Assembly (NCBI RefSeq): GCF_029203305.1
Contig: NC_089466.1
Span: 310,001 to 374,000, forward strand
DNA length: 64,000 nt
From: Yamadazyma tenuis
Lineage: Eukaryota; Ascomycota; Pichiomycetes; Serinales; Debaryomycetaceae
Direction: 5' to 3'
Below the pieces are notes generated by a model, which did no database searches, was not told where the DNA came from, and saw only the letters and a program-made list of their open reading frames with translations. Position 1 is the stretch's first letter, and each line of letters opens with the position of its first letter. Below are positions 8,898 to 18,818 of this stretch, piece after piece. The position numbers and the translations under genes were made by a program.

Positions 8898-10790
8898 GGG
8901 GAGCAGATGATATGATGACGGAGGAGATGTTAATGCCGGGATGGTATCAATGATATGGTACGGATTTTGTTGATGTTAAGAGGGAAATGAATGAGGCGAC
9001 AATCAGGTGTTTTGAAGTAGGTTCTTGAGGGGCCTGAAAGTGTCTGCAAAAAGGGGAAAAAGAAGGTAAGCGCCAGAAGCTGGTTCGCGGGAAGATGAGG
9101 GAAGGTTGATGGGGGTTGTTGGGTATGAGTGGTTCAACAGGACACACAGGTATCAATGGTTGATGAAAAAGATGTTGTTTGGGTATATGAAGAGAAAAAA
9201 AAAACCCGGGTAGTAGTGGATTGTAAAGGGGCCCATACGGATCTACATACACAGGACATATTGTGCGCGCGCGTGCAATTAACCAGCAGACTTTCACAGT
9301 TTCTGCAGCCGGGAATGAATAAGCGCCTCGAAGATGTATACGGTGTCCTGAAGAACATGTAAATGAAGGTATACTTAATGATACACTGATATCAAGCGCC
9401 AAATTACCAAGTCTGTAGGTCTTTCACGGGCGGTTAAGCTTCGATTAATATTAGCCTTTAAAATGTTTACAACCGGCCTTGGTATAGACACCTAGGTGAG
9501 GTGTTCTATTGACTTAACATCTCCAATCATGTAGCATATCTTATTGGTTTAGCCCCCTTGTGGCCCCTAATAGTATGCACCTATGCGCCTGTTGACAGTT
9601 ATACGAAAGACAGGTAATTAATTCCCCATTTAGGTAGATGATGATAACAGAACCTGCATAGATGTTTCCTCATATAACTCTTTTTCGTCAATTGTTGTGT
9701 TAATTGCTCGCGCATGCACCAATTATACGTCTTCATTAAACTAAATAGGGATAGTTATTGATTGTTCAAAGCCTTGTATACAGATTCTACCCGCCGATGA
9801 TCATTGTTTAAAAAGGAATAGGTATTGACATTTACCGCCCGAGAGTCCCCTTCTTGGCTGTCGAAGGGGGATCTACCTCTTCCTGAACCTTGTTCAATCA
9901 AGGGCGGGTGAACCCTTGCAAGCATACCTGTGTACTGTTTTTGCCGGTGCCTTAGACGGAGAAAGGTTTGAAGAATACTAGACGCGTTTTCCCCAAGGCG
10001 CCAATAATATAGTTATAGTTCCGTGTGGTAGGTGTCCCTGGGAAAAAGGCGCTTGGCAGTCCCCACCTGGCAGACGGGCGCGAAAACGGGCGTGTGGTTT
10101 ACCGACGGGCATGCAGTTCTGGGACCGCTACCCGTAGGTCCTGACCCATACACACCCGGGGGGCGTGGCCGTCTCATATCGGTCGTGGCCGTCTCATATC
10201 GGTCGTGGCTCCTCCCACTTATCTCAGGCAACAGGTGTGTTGGGCCCGATAGGCTGACCCTTCTACATCAGCCGAACCCGCCTCCAGGGATCCCATTCTT
10301 TATTCTCCTCCGTCACTATGCCCCCCCGCCGCACCCATTTAACTGCCCGGCACCTCTCCCCCCCTCACCATACATCGCCCGCAGTCTCCTCCCCGGCCCA
10401 CCAAAACTAACTCTATTCTCTGTCTCATTGTTGCTTCTCTGCCTCACTCTCATACACGCTCACTCACTCAAATCTCTTGAGTATTTCTCAGCAGATTCTC
10501 ACCCACCACCGTACATCCTTTCACACTAACATTAGCAATCGCTTGATTCTATTATCTACTGATATTCGCCTCAGCAATTACGGGAGAAATTGCTACTTTT
10601 TTCCAGAATTTTTCCCATTAGTGCAGCTTCAAAAATTAGTTCACCATTTGAACCCCTTAAATCTTAAAATTGGATAATTTCACATTTGTACTTTTTTGGT
10701 TGATTATTCTACTATCTTAAAGTATTGATTCTGGGTATATAATCTGTGGCTGGCTGCTTAAAGTCTCCTTCAGCCTATTCGCCTGTGACC
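8898..10790. promoter_or_regulatory. Long divergent intergenic region upstream of the Gln-rich gene and KNS1
   Basis: Nearly 1.9 kb without a credible gene; the open frames inside lack conserved motifs. Contents: an alternating GC run near 9265, a 10-bp palindrome CACCTAGGTG at 9489-9498, a perfect 20-bp tandem duplication at 10164-10203, and a strongly C/T-rich tract from about 10255 to 10470. A TATA-like TATATAAT lies about 50 bases before the KNS1 ATG. Long regulatory regions like this are typical of highly regulated fungal genes. Any long 5' leader of KNS1 would include the pyrimidine tract. Confidence 0.55.
10164..10203. repeat. Perfect 20-bp tandem duplication
   Basis: Two identical adjacent 20-base units containing GGCCGTCTCATATCGG, followed by the first six bases of a third copy. 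The duplication is in the KNS1 upstream region. No function can be read from the sequence. Confidence 0.85.
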
Positions 10791-12758
10791 ATGTCGATAA
10801 TTACAAATAGAAAAAGACCCAGAGGCTTCAGCGAATCGTTCGACCCAAATTTGGGCAACTCCAAGCCTGGTAGCACCGGTACCTCTACCACTACCAACAC
10901 CTCCGACGTCAACTCGTCTATGTCACTGTCTTCTTCCTACAACGACCAGGTGATGTTCACAGGAACCAATAATCCGGCTTCTAATAGCAACTCCACCTTC
11001 TCCTCCACTGATTCTGCCATGCTGAAATACCTCCCCAAGGGCCATGATTACTACCACACGGTGTTTGAAGAAACAGAGCCTCTTGGAGATGATGATGTGG
11101 ATGATGATGACGAAGATGCAGTCGATGACGATGATGATGTGATCATTCTTGAAGAGCGCAACCTCAATAACTATCGAATTCGGGCAAAACGGAATAACAG
11201 CGACCTGGTGATCTTTTTTGACAACGACTCGTTCAATGCGTTTAAAATGTTGAATGTCAACAACATTAACAACTATACCAGTGACACCATGATGGATGTG
11301 GCCAAGAAACAGCGCACTAATTCGTTACCTCAATTGCCCCAGGTGAGATGTTTTTACGAAAAGGTTGCTCATTTAACAAACCACAAAGTGGGAAATATCA
11401 AGGCCGAGGTGGTTCCTCACAACCCGCACGGGCCTCCATGTGATGACAAGGATGGCCATTTTATCATTGAGTTGAACAGCTTATTTGCTAATCGGTTTAT
11501 TGTTTTGCAGCTTTTGGGCCAAGGAACCTTTGGCAAGGTTGTCAAATGTTACGATAAACTTAACCGACAACATGTGGCCATCAAGATCATACGAAATATC
11601 CCCAAGTATAGGGATGCCGCTAAGATTGAGCTACGGATTTTGGCGACATTGAAGAAGTATGATAATAACAACTTGAACCACTGTATTCACCTACGGGAAT
11701 GCTTCGACTATCGAGGCCATATTTGCATTGTCACGGACTTGTTGAAGATTTCATTGTACGACTACTTGGAAAACAATAAGTTTATACCGTTTCCTGGATC
11801 TCATGTACAATCAATCTCCAAACAGCTCATTAGATCTGTTGCATTTTTACACGATTTGAATCTAATTCATACCGATTTGAAGCCCGAGAATATCTTGCTT
11901 TATAACGATTCATTCTTGAAGAAGCCTCTTCAGTCCAGTACGTTGATGCTGGCGTATCTTCATTTATCCAATCTGCTGGATGCCAAAAAAGTGCCTAAAC
12001 TTCTGAAGATACTAAGAGACACTTCGATTCAGATAATCGATTTTGGCAGTGCCATTTTTGATGATGAATACCATTCATCCATTGTCAGCACTAGACACTA
12101 TCGGGCCCCCGAAATCGTGCTTGGGTGTGGATGGTCTAGTCCGTGTGATTTGTGGTCGATTGGGTGTATATTGGTGGAGTTGATCATTGGTGAGCCTTTA
12201 TTCAAGACTCACGATAATTTGGAGCATTTGGCAATGATAGAGAAGTTTGTGGGGTACCCCATTGATAAGTCAATGGTAAGGCGACTGAAAATCGCTGGAA
12301 ATGAATGTGGAATCAGTTTTTTTACCGATGAAAATCTGATCAACTTGGACGATTGTGAAGAGAGTAATGACGAAGAAGAAGATGGGGATGCTATCGACGA
12401 TGTGATTGAAGACAAGTATGACGATATCGACATTGATGAAGAGGACAACCACCTTCGGTTGATATTCCCTTCGTCGTCGATGCCCAATCAGTTTGTGGAG
12501 AATGTTGACCAGTTGACCCGAATCGACGAGTTTATCTCCAGCCGAATCGGCTTGAAAATCAACTTTGACTTTTCCTTGAACTACAATTACGAACAGAATA
12601 AGCACCTCATCAACTTTGGTAATTTCACTTTCTGGTGGTTCTTGATCGATTTGCTCAAGAACTTGTTCATAGTAAACCCTAAGAATCGGTTAACGGCACA
12701 AGGAGCCATGGATCATCCTTGGTTTAATTTGGGAATTGAGGACGAGGGCACCATCTAG
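10791..12758 (+). CDS. KNS1: LAMMER (CLK-type) dual-specificity protein kinase Kns1
   Basis: A 655-residue kinase. The first 230 residues are Ser/Thr-rich and then very acidic (a run of Asp near residues 103-122). The kinase domain begins with the glycine loop GQGTFGKVVK. It has the ATP-binding Lys265, catalytic Asp362 in HTDLKPENIL, and Asp417 in IDFGSAIF. The family-defining motif appears as EHLAMIEKFVG (residues 478 on), a small variant of EHLAMMERILG. An acidic insert (residues about 520-550) interrupts the lobe after the LAMMER motif. In S. cerevisiae Kns1 acts downstream of TORC1 on RNA polymerase III regulation. The in-frame GTG 45 bases upstream is not used as a start; the ATG at 10791 is chosen. 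Confidence 0.9.
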   Translation: MSIITNRKRPRGFSESFDPNLGNSKPGSTGTSTTTNTSDVNSSMSLSSSYNDQVMFTGTNNPASNSNSTFSSTDSAMLKYLPKGHDYYHTVFEETEPLGDDDVDDDDEDAVDDDDDVIILEERNLNNYRIRAKRNNSDLVIFFDNDSFNAFKMLNVNNINNYTSDTMMDVAKKQRTNSLPQLPQVRCFYEKVAHLTNHKVGNIKAEVVPHNPHGPPCDDKDGHFIIELNSLFANRFIVLQLLGQGTFGKVVKCYDKLNRQHVAIKIIRNIPKYRDAAKIELRILATLKKYDNNNLNHCIHLRECFDYRGHICIVTDLLKISLYDYLENNKFIPFPGSHVQSISKQLIRSVAFLHDLNLIHTDLKPENILLYNDSFLKKPLQSSTLMLAYLHLSNLLDAKKVPKLLKILRDTSIQIIDFGSAIFDDEYHSSIVSTRHYRAPEIVLGCGWSSPCDLWSIGCILVELIIGEPLFKTHDNLEHLAMIEKFVGYPIDKSMVRRLKIAGNECGISFFTDENLINLDDCEESNDEEEDGDAIDDVIEDKYDDIDIDEEDNHLRLIFPSSSMPNQFVENVDQLTRIDEFISSRIGLKINFDFSLNYNYEQNKHLINFGNFTFWWFLIDLLKNLFIVNPKNRLTAQGAMDHPWFNLGIEDEGTI

Positions 12759-14148
12759 GTGTCGACCGTCAAACTGTATTTTAGTTCTTTTATTTCGAAG
12801 ATGGGTTTTGGTATTTAGTTTTTTATGTGATGTGATACGATCTGTATAATAGTTAATGAACATATGGAGTCAGCAGTGACAAAAGCAGTTTTAATCATAC
12901 TGTCTCCTCTATTACAACCTCTTGAATCATATGCACCTTATAACGGCTACTAACGACCCAGCTGCCGCCTCCGGTGCAAGATCTTATCATCTCTTGCATA
13001 TCGCCTGTACCAAGCGAAATCGATTCTAATATGCGAACCATCACACTTGCATCATAATTACCGAGCCACCTCCAACTAATCTCCAACTAGACCACTATAC
13101 TACCATCATACAGGCTTCAGAGCCGCCGCTTGACAACCGTTGCATGGTCTGGACCCCAAAAGCCGCTCAAACGCTAATTTAATTTTTTGCAAGTCTGATC
13201 ATTGGATATTTTGGAACCACACACTCCTTGCGAAGAAAAATTTTCTAGTGTTAGTAAATTCCATGCAAGCTATTACCCCCAAAATGGATACACCCCTATA
13301 TTCACTTAAGGTTACATTGTAAGTCAACTGTGAACAACAGCATTACCAGCCTTTGTATTTATTGGAGTTGTACTGGTGTGTATTTGTCACGTGAAGTATG
13401 TGTGCAAATTATCGCTTAGCTGGCACGTTTTGACAATTTGGTCGTCTCGCCGCCCACGGTAGTGGGAGATGGACCGGCCCCCTGCCACCACGGTGCCACG
13501 GCGCGCCGGTGCGGTGTGAGCCATTATACAGCCCGGCCTGCAGGTGAGGCTCGGTCTAGAACGTTTTGCCTTTTTTTCCACTGACTCACACAATCTAGAA
13601 AGCCGCTTGCCGCATTGGGCCGGACTAATTATGAACCCCAGAGATCGCTATTTACTATTTTCACTTCTAGGGCCAAAACGCTTCTGGGTACTAGTTCCCT
13701 TTTGCTGGCGCAAACTTCGAGCAAATTGAATCTGTAGGCTCCCACCACCATCTAAAATACATCCACTAACTTTCAGGTACATACCATACCCCTAACATCT
13801 CTTCTGACGGTTCTTGATACATCCGGTATTCGGGTCGTGGCATGCTCATGTTCGCGGGCTCGTGTGCTCGCACTTTCCAAAAAGCAACGGAATTTTGGGT
13901 GTCAAAGCGATCTACTGAAACGAATTTTTTTGGCCCCCCTCTCCTTATAAGTGAATTGGCTTCCCCTGAGCGGATAATTTTTTTGAAAGACCTTTTTTCT
14001 AACACATCACTTTATACTTAAGCAAAGGCTTTTTATATACCCAGTCACTCCTTTGATTCGGATCGTTCCAACTTTAACTAACCTTCAAGTCCTTCCTTTA
14101 TACTTGTCATTCTTTGAAAATCCTTCCGATCCTTCCTTTCCTTAAAAT
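12759..14148. promoter_or_regulatory. 1.4-kb intergenic region, 3' of KNS1 and promoter of the SUN gene
   Basis: No credible gene. It contains a CACGTG E-box near 13388, a short GC-rich patch around 13440-13530, and TATA-like sequence (TTTTATATA) about 110 bases before the SUN-family ATG, followed by a C/T-rich leader. Cell-wall SUN genes are strongly expressed, which fits a long upstream region. Confidence 0.5.
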
Positions 14149-15327
14149 ATGAAGTTTTTGTTACCTATTTCCGCCTTATTGTCTTTGGCTATGGCTGCTC
14201 CTGCTAACCATAACCATCAACACGTTCATTTGAACAAGAGGGCTGTAGTCACTACTGTGGTTTACGTCGACGTCCAAGGACACACCATCCAAGGCCCAGA
14301 TGCCACTTCCACTGCGGCCATTGCTTCCTCGATTGTCGAAACTACCAGTACCTCGTCAACTCCAACTCCAACTTCAACGTCTACCCAGGCTGACTCCACC
14401 CAGGCTGCCTCTACCCAGGCTGCCTCTTCCACTCAAGCTGCTAGTTCTGCTCCACAATCAACTGAAACTTCTAGTTCTTCTGGTTCTTCTAGTGGTTCTG
14501 GTGGTATTTCCGGTGACTTGGGTAACTTTGTTGACCCAACCGAAAAGTTTGAAGACGGTGTCTACGATTGTGATACTCTTCCAACCGGTCAAGGTGTTAT
14601 TGCCATCGACTGGCTTTCCAATTTGAATGGTGGTTTCTCTTCCATCATGAACGAAAACGGTGATACCTCTTCCACCTGTCAAGACGGTTATTACTGTTCC
14701 TACGCTTGTCAAGCTGGTATGTCCAAAACCCAATGGCCATCCGAACAACCTTCCAGTGGTATTTCTGTTGGTGGTTTGTACTGTAAGAACGGTAAGTTGT
14801 ACAAATCCAACTCTAACAGCGACTACTTGTGTGAATGGGGTACCCAAAATGCTAACTTTGTTTCTGAAATTAGCAAAGATGTTGCTATCTGTAGAACTGA
14901 TTACCCAGGTTCTGAAAACATGAACATCCCAACCTTGTTGTCTGCTGGTGGAACTGCTCCAGTTTCTGTTGTCGACTCTTCTACCTACTACACTTGGAAA
15001 GGAGGAAAGACTTCCACCCAATATTACGTTAACAATGCCGGTGTTTCTGTCGAAGATGGATGTATTTGGGGTACTGACGGTTCTGGTGTTGGTAACTGGG
15101 CTCCAGTTGTCTTGGGTGCCGGAACTACGGACGGTAACACTTACTTGTCTTTGATTCCAAACCCTAACAATGAAGAACAACCAAACTACAATATCAAGAT
15201 TGTTGCTGCTGATGGTGGTTCTGTTATTGGTGACTGTAAGTACGAAAATGGCCAATACAATGGTAGCGGTTCCGACGGTTGTACTGTCACCTTGACTTCT
15301 GGCTCTGCCAAGTTTGTCTTCTACTAG
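14149..15327 (+). CDS. SUN41: Secreted SUN-family cell-wall glucosidase (Sun41/Sim1-like)
   Basis: A 392-residue secreted protein. A signal peptide (about residues 1-16, [16 protein letters not shown]) is followed by a short His-rich propeptide ending in Lys30-Arg31, a Kex2 site. A Ser/Thr/Gln-rich linker (about 50-120) leads to the SUN domain (GH132), recognisable by [42 protein letters not shown] and [11 protein letters not shown], with the conserved Cys pattern. SUN proteins act in septum separation and wall remodelling and have beta-glucan activity. Sim1, Uth1 and Nca3 are paralogues, so the exact orthologue is uncertain. Codon use is highly biased (few rare codons), suggesting strong expression. 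Confidence 0.88.
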   Translation: MKFLLPISALLSLAMAAPANHNHQHVHLNKRAVVTTVVYVDVQGHTIQGPDATSTAAIASSIVETTSTSSTPTPTSTSTQADSTQAASTQAASSTQAASSAPQSTETSSSSGSSSGSGGISGDLGNFVDPTEKFEDGVYDCDTLPTGQGVIAIDWLSNLNGGFSSIMNENGDTSSTCQDGYYCSYACQAGMSKTQWPSEQPSSGISVGGLYCKNGKLYKSNSNSDYLCEWGTQNANFVSEISKDVAICRTDYPGSENMNIPTLLSAGGTAPVSVVDSSTYYTWKGGKTSTQYYVNNAGVSVEDGCIWGTDGSGVGNWAPVVLGAGTTDGNTYLSLIPNPNNEEQPNYNIKIVAADGGSVIGDCKYENGQYNGSGSDGCTVTLTSGSAKFVFY

Positions 15328-15995
15328 TTTAGTTTGATTTGTATAATACCAAATAAATGTTTTAACTATCAAATTTCATCGGTTTCCAACCGAAGAAATG
15401 TCTAATCATAATTGCATACCACCTCAACTCGCTCCTCGCTACTGTAAGCTTCTAACTGGGTGGAATGTTACAAGAGCCAGCTGTGTCAACAACTATGAAA
15501 TCATAGCCTCTAAAACCAGCCGAGTGTTTATTTGTTGTTTGCAATGAACCCTGCGACGTTATTTGGAATATTTCTCTTTTGGTTAAAATACACGGTGTGT
15601 TGTACTCTACTGTGCCATCTCCCGCGAAAGGTACCTATAATTCGGGCACCGGTGCCTATATCCCTGAAACACCTGGGGCTGTACACTCTGCTTCTGTATT
15701 GAGCAGGATATTTGCCTGTTTTGTCACCATCTGCCAGGTTTTATGTCCCATTGCTCATATACTAGTTAACCTGGGGCTTTGTTGCATCCACATTTTAAGT
15801 TGCTTACTTGCACATTTAGCGTGAGGTAGCAAATTAACGACCCTATTATGACTGGAAAGTAGCACCTGTTGTGTCCACAATATCTGTCATCGCAGTTAAC
15901 AGGGTTTTTGTAACCTCCCTTGTCTAACTTTATTTTGTCTTTTTGACTTTTTGACTCGCCATGTGTATCATGTTGTTTGTGGGACGTTCATGTTG
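15328..15995. other. Intergenic region between convergent SUN gene and ATG12
   Basis: 668 bases with no credible gene. A perfect 12-bp palindrome GGCACCGGTGCC lies at 15645-15656, next to the imperfect repeat pair GGTACCTATA and GGTGCCTATA. The 81-codon frame here starts with TTG and has no recognisable motif. Confidence 0.5.
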
Positions 15996-16556
15996 CTATC
16001 CAAAGGCAATTGAATTGCAGTAATTGATAATCAATTCGTTATTAACCCCAAACATCTGGTACAATTGCCCCAAATTCTCATCTGGATTAGGCTGGAACGA
16101 ATTGGAGATGTAAACGTATATGGTTTTCAGCTTCAACCGATTACAGAGAAACTTTATCAATACACTCACAGACGAGCTTGATGATATCTTAAAGATCTTG
16201 GGGTTTACGGAGGGCGTTGATCCGACAGCTTTAAACCGAATTGTGATCTTCTCGTCATGGACTAAAGAATCGAGAAACATCTGTTTCGACCCTAGAAACG
16301 ACTCTTTATCGTGGTTTTTGTTGTCATGATCGCTGTTACCATATTTGTCATTACTGACCTCTTTATTGTTCTCATTGTCTTCACTGTAGTCTGCCTTTTT
16401 TTGGTGGTCATTATCATTCGTATAGGGTCGCAGAAGTACGATAGAAGTGGTTAAAGTGTCTGGCTTGAGATCAATCAGGCCAATCTTCTCTCCGTTCAAA
16501 CTATCTTCAACTCCGTCTCCCGATTCACTAGAATCCTGGTCACTATGCAACGACAT
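15996..16556 (-). CDS. ATG12: Ubiquitin-like autophagy modifier Atg12
   Basis: A 186-residue protein. The first 90 or so residues are acidic, hydrophilic and disordered. The C-terminal ubiquitin-like fold contains ITIRFKAVGSTP, a segment matching the Atg12 stretch before the end (NSFQPNPDENLGQLYQMFG), and the carboxyl terminus YCNSIAFG ending in the glycine that is activated by Atg7 and joined to a lysine of Atg5. No residue follows the glycine, so no processing protease is needed, as is usual for Atg12. The ATG at 16554-16556 is chosen; the longer frame begins with GTG. Its promoter is shared with the divergent YBP1-like gene (about 150 bases). Confidence 0.92.
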   Translation of the reverse strand: MSLHSDQDSSESGDGVEDSLNGEKIGLIDLKPDTLTTSIVLLRPYTNDNDHQKKADYSEDNENNKEVSNDKYGNSDHDNKNHDKESFLGSKQMFLDSLVHDEKITIRFKAVGSTPSVNPKIFKISSSSSVSVLIKFLCNRLKLKTIYVYISNSFQPNPDENLGQLYQMFGVNNELIINYCNSIAFG

Positions 16557-16707
16557 CCTATAGTGGTCCACCTAATAATTGTTTAACTATTCGGGCAAGT
16601 AGTATATTTCGCGGACTCTATAATTCCACTGACAAGAAAGTTGGGAAGTACCTTTTGGAAATTACTCATACCACCCTCTTCATTTTTTGCTGGTGATTGT
16701 GATCATT

Positions 16708-18750
16708 ATGTCCGATTCAGAAAGTGTGGGAGGTTCGTCTGTGACAACCATCGAAAGTTTACCATTTGAAACCATTATTTCCAACATCAAAGAGTCAGTG
16801 GCGGAGACTATTGAGTCTGAGGATTATTTGAGCTATAGTACCATCCTTGATATCTATCTATCGGATCCATCAAAATACACCACAGATGAGAGAGAGACTT
16901 TGTTACAGACAGTTCTAGATGTGTTGAATGAAAACCCAAAGTTGACATACGAAATTGGCTGGGACTTGCCCAGTCTTTTGATTGCGTTTTTTGAACTGGA
17001 CTTCAAGTTTGATACTGCGTTAAGGCATTCTCCTTGTAGTGTCCGTGTATTCTACATATTTAATTGTTTGGCCAAGCTTGGTAATCACAAGGAGTTGTTT
17101 TTGAAGTGCTGTGAGTTGTTATCCACCGTTAAATTAGAAGATATTGATGTGTCAAGTGATGATGATAGTGTGAGGGAGAGATTCCTTTACTTGAAATTGT
17201 ATCTGTTATATGAATTGATTAACACCAATCTCAAGAATATTGAAACTCTTTATCCTTCTCGGTTCTTATCTATGTGCATATCTTCATTCCTCAATTCAAT
17301 TTATATCAGTTTGGATCGGACTAGAGACATGGAATTTTACTTCAAGAGAATTTATAGTTTTGTCAGGAATTATAATGCTATGCCATTGCCTAAGGACCAT
17401 GGATTATCGAAAGAGGAATTGCAAAAGGTTATAGCAGATGAAGAGTACTTGCAAAGGAAGCTTCTACAAGGGTTTGTGTCGAATGCAATCTTTTTAATAG
17501 GAAGACACTGGATCCCAAGCCTGGCACATAATTACATTGGTTCAATTGTTAATCGTCCTACGGAGGATTCCACTTTGCTTGTCATAGACAGATTGTATGA
17601 ATTGTGTATGAGCTTTGATATGGATTTGGACAAAGTCTTTACAGACATTATTGTGTCTACCCATGAAATATTCCACAAATTTGATTTGACCATAAACGAA
17701 GATGATGTTTTAAGCGAAATGTTCGAAAAGTTGGTGGTGGACTATCAAGAAAACCTCTTCACAAACATCATAAATAAGGATTTGAAAGAGATTGAAATCA
17801 GCAAGTTGGGATGTCTTCTTTACCATGCACGCTCAGTTGCATTTGATACAAAGAAGAACCATTTTCCTGTTAATCTCAGTTTCACTGATGCTGTGATGTT
17901 AACTTTAAGATTGATTGTCCCTATGCTAGTCAGTCCTAATTTCAATAATAATTCTGTTAAGGACTTGGTGGTCTTTTGGTCATGGTATGCAATCGAAAAA
18001 CTGACCTTTGAAAAGAAGAATTTAACTTTAGAGGTCAGTGCCATTCCTAAGGTATATTTGACTACCTACTGCCTGATGTTGTTATTTATCTGTTCCTCTT
18101 GTCCTTCGCTGGACTTGAAGGACTTTAGGTTTGACACCTTGACCTTGGTATCTAAAGTTTTGGCTTCAGCACCCGAACAAACCAGTTATACCATTATCTT
18201 GGATTCTTTGAGGAATTGTCCTTTGGAAAATATGAAGGCTGCTTTGATCGGTGTTTTGAAAGAATTGTTTACCAAAGATAAGGCTACTGATGATGATCTT
18301 GAACTGGATTTGAAACTGTTGGCCTTGGATCTGGATGAGAGAACCTCAAACCCTCCTGCTTTACCATCTCGTGATGTTAAGAAATCCACCAAATATTTGA
18401 CGTTGACTGAAAATAGGTTTTTGGATGTCTTGGATCTAATTGATACAACTATTGAAAGCTCTTTCATTGAAGTGGAAAATGACCAAGATTCGGAAACTGA
18501 AACAGAAACTGATGATGTGAAGTATTACAGAATTAACAGTGGGCCATTGAATACTTTGTCTGCTGAATTGAACCTTTTGGTTATCTTGAAGAGCTATGAT
18601 GCTTTCAAAGCCCACCAAAATAGAGTTGATTCAATAATCTCAAACTTTAACAAGATTTTGTCGACCGCTAAATCTCAGTTCAAGGGTTCATCAAATGAGT
18701 TGAATGTCTTTGAGATGCTTTCAATTACAGTAGATAGAATCACCATTTGA
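16708..18750 (+). CDS. YBP1: Ybp1/Ybp2-like Yap1-binding protein (YAP/Alf4/glomulin family)
   Basis: A 680-residue all-helical protein with the glomulin/Ybp signature near the N-terminus (LTYEIGWDLPSLLIAFFELD, residues about 84-103) and no catalytic motif. Length is close to S. cerevisiae Ybp1 (674) and Ybp2 (641). Ybp1 binds Yap1 and is needed for its oxidation by the peroxidase Hyr1/Orp1; Ybp2 acts at kinetochores. Only one of the pair is seen here, so the role could be either or both. Adjacent PKP2, GEP7 and RAD6 match the YGL060W (YBP2) neighbourhood of S. cerevisiae, which supports orthology. The ATG at 16708 is chosen over an upstream TTG. Confidence 0.78.
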   Translation: MSDSESVGGSSVTTIESLPFETIISNIKESVAETIESEDYLSYSTILDIYLSDPSKYTTDERETLLQTVLDVLNENPKLTYEIGWDLPSLLIAFFELDFKFDTALRHSPCSVRVFYIFNCLAKLGNHKELFLKCCELLSTVKLEDIDVSSDDDSVRERFLYLKLYLLYELINTNLKNIETLYPSRFLSMCISSFLNSIYISLDRTRDMEFYFKRIYSFVRNYNAMPLPKDHGLSKEELQKVIADEEYLQRKLLQGFVSNAIFLIGRHWIPSLAHNYIGSIVNRPTEDSTLLVIDRLYELCMSFDMDLDKVFTDIIVSTHEIFHKFDLTINEDDVLSEMFEKLVVDYQENLFTNIINKDLKEIEISKLGCLLYHARSVAFDTKKNHFPVNLSFTDAVMLTLRLIVPMLVSPNFNNNSVKDLVVFWSWYAIEKLTFEKKNLTLEVSAIPKVYLTTYCLMLLFICSSCPSLDLKDFRFDTLTLVSKVLASAPEQTSYTIILDSLRNCPLENMKAALIGVLKELFTKDKATDDDLELDLKLLALDLDERTSNPPALPSRDVKKSTKYLTLTENRFLDVLDLIDTTIESSFIEVENDQDSETETETDDVKYYRINSGPLNTLSAELNLLVILKSYDAFKAHQNRVDSIISNFNKILSTAKSQFKGSSNELNVFEMLSITVDRITI

Positions 18751-18818
18751 ATCAGCTTGATTTCCTTGATTAATTATACGTAGAAACTGAGTATATATTT
18801 ATAAACATGAAGTAACGT

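Noticed and set aside
8947..9402. 151-codon minus-strand open frame upstream of the Gln-rich gene
   Set aside because: No recognisable motif, atypical composition, and it lies in a promoter-like region.
10032..10529. 165-codon plus-strand frame across the 20-bp duplication
   Set aside because: It is rich in Pro/His/Leu from the pyrimidine tract and has no conserved content; most likely chance.
15579..15824. 81-codon frame after the SUN gene
   Set aside because: Starts with TTG, no ATG at a sensible place, no similarity recognised.
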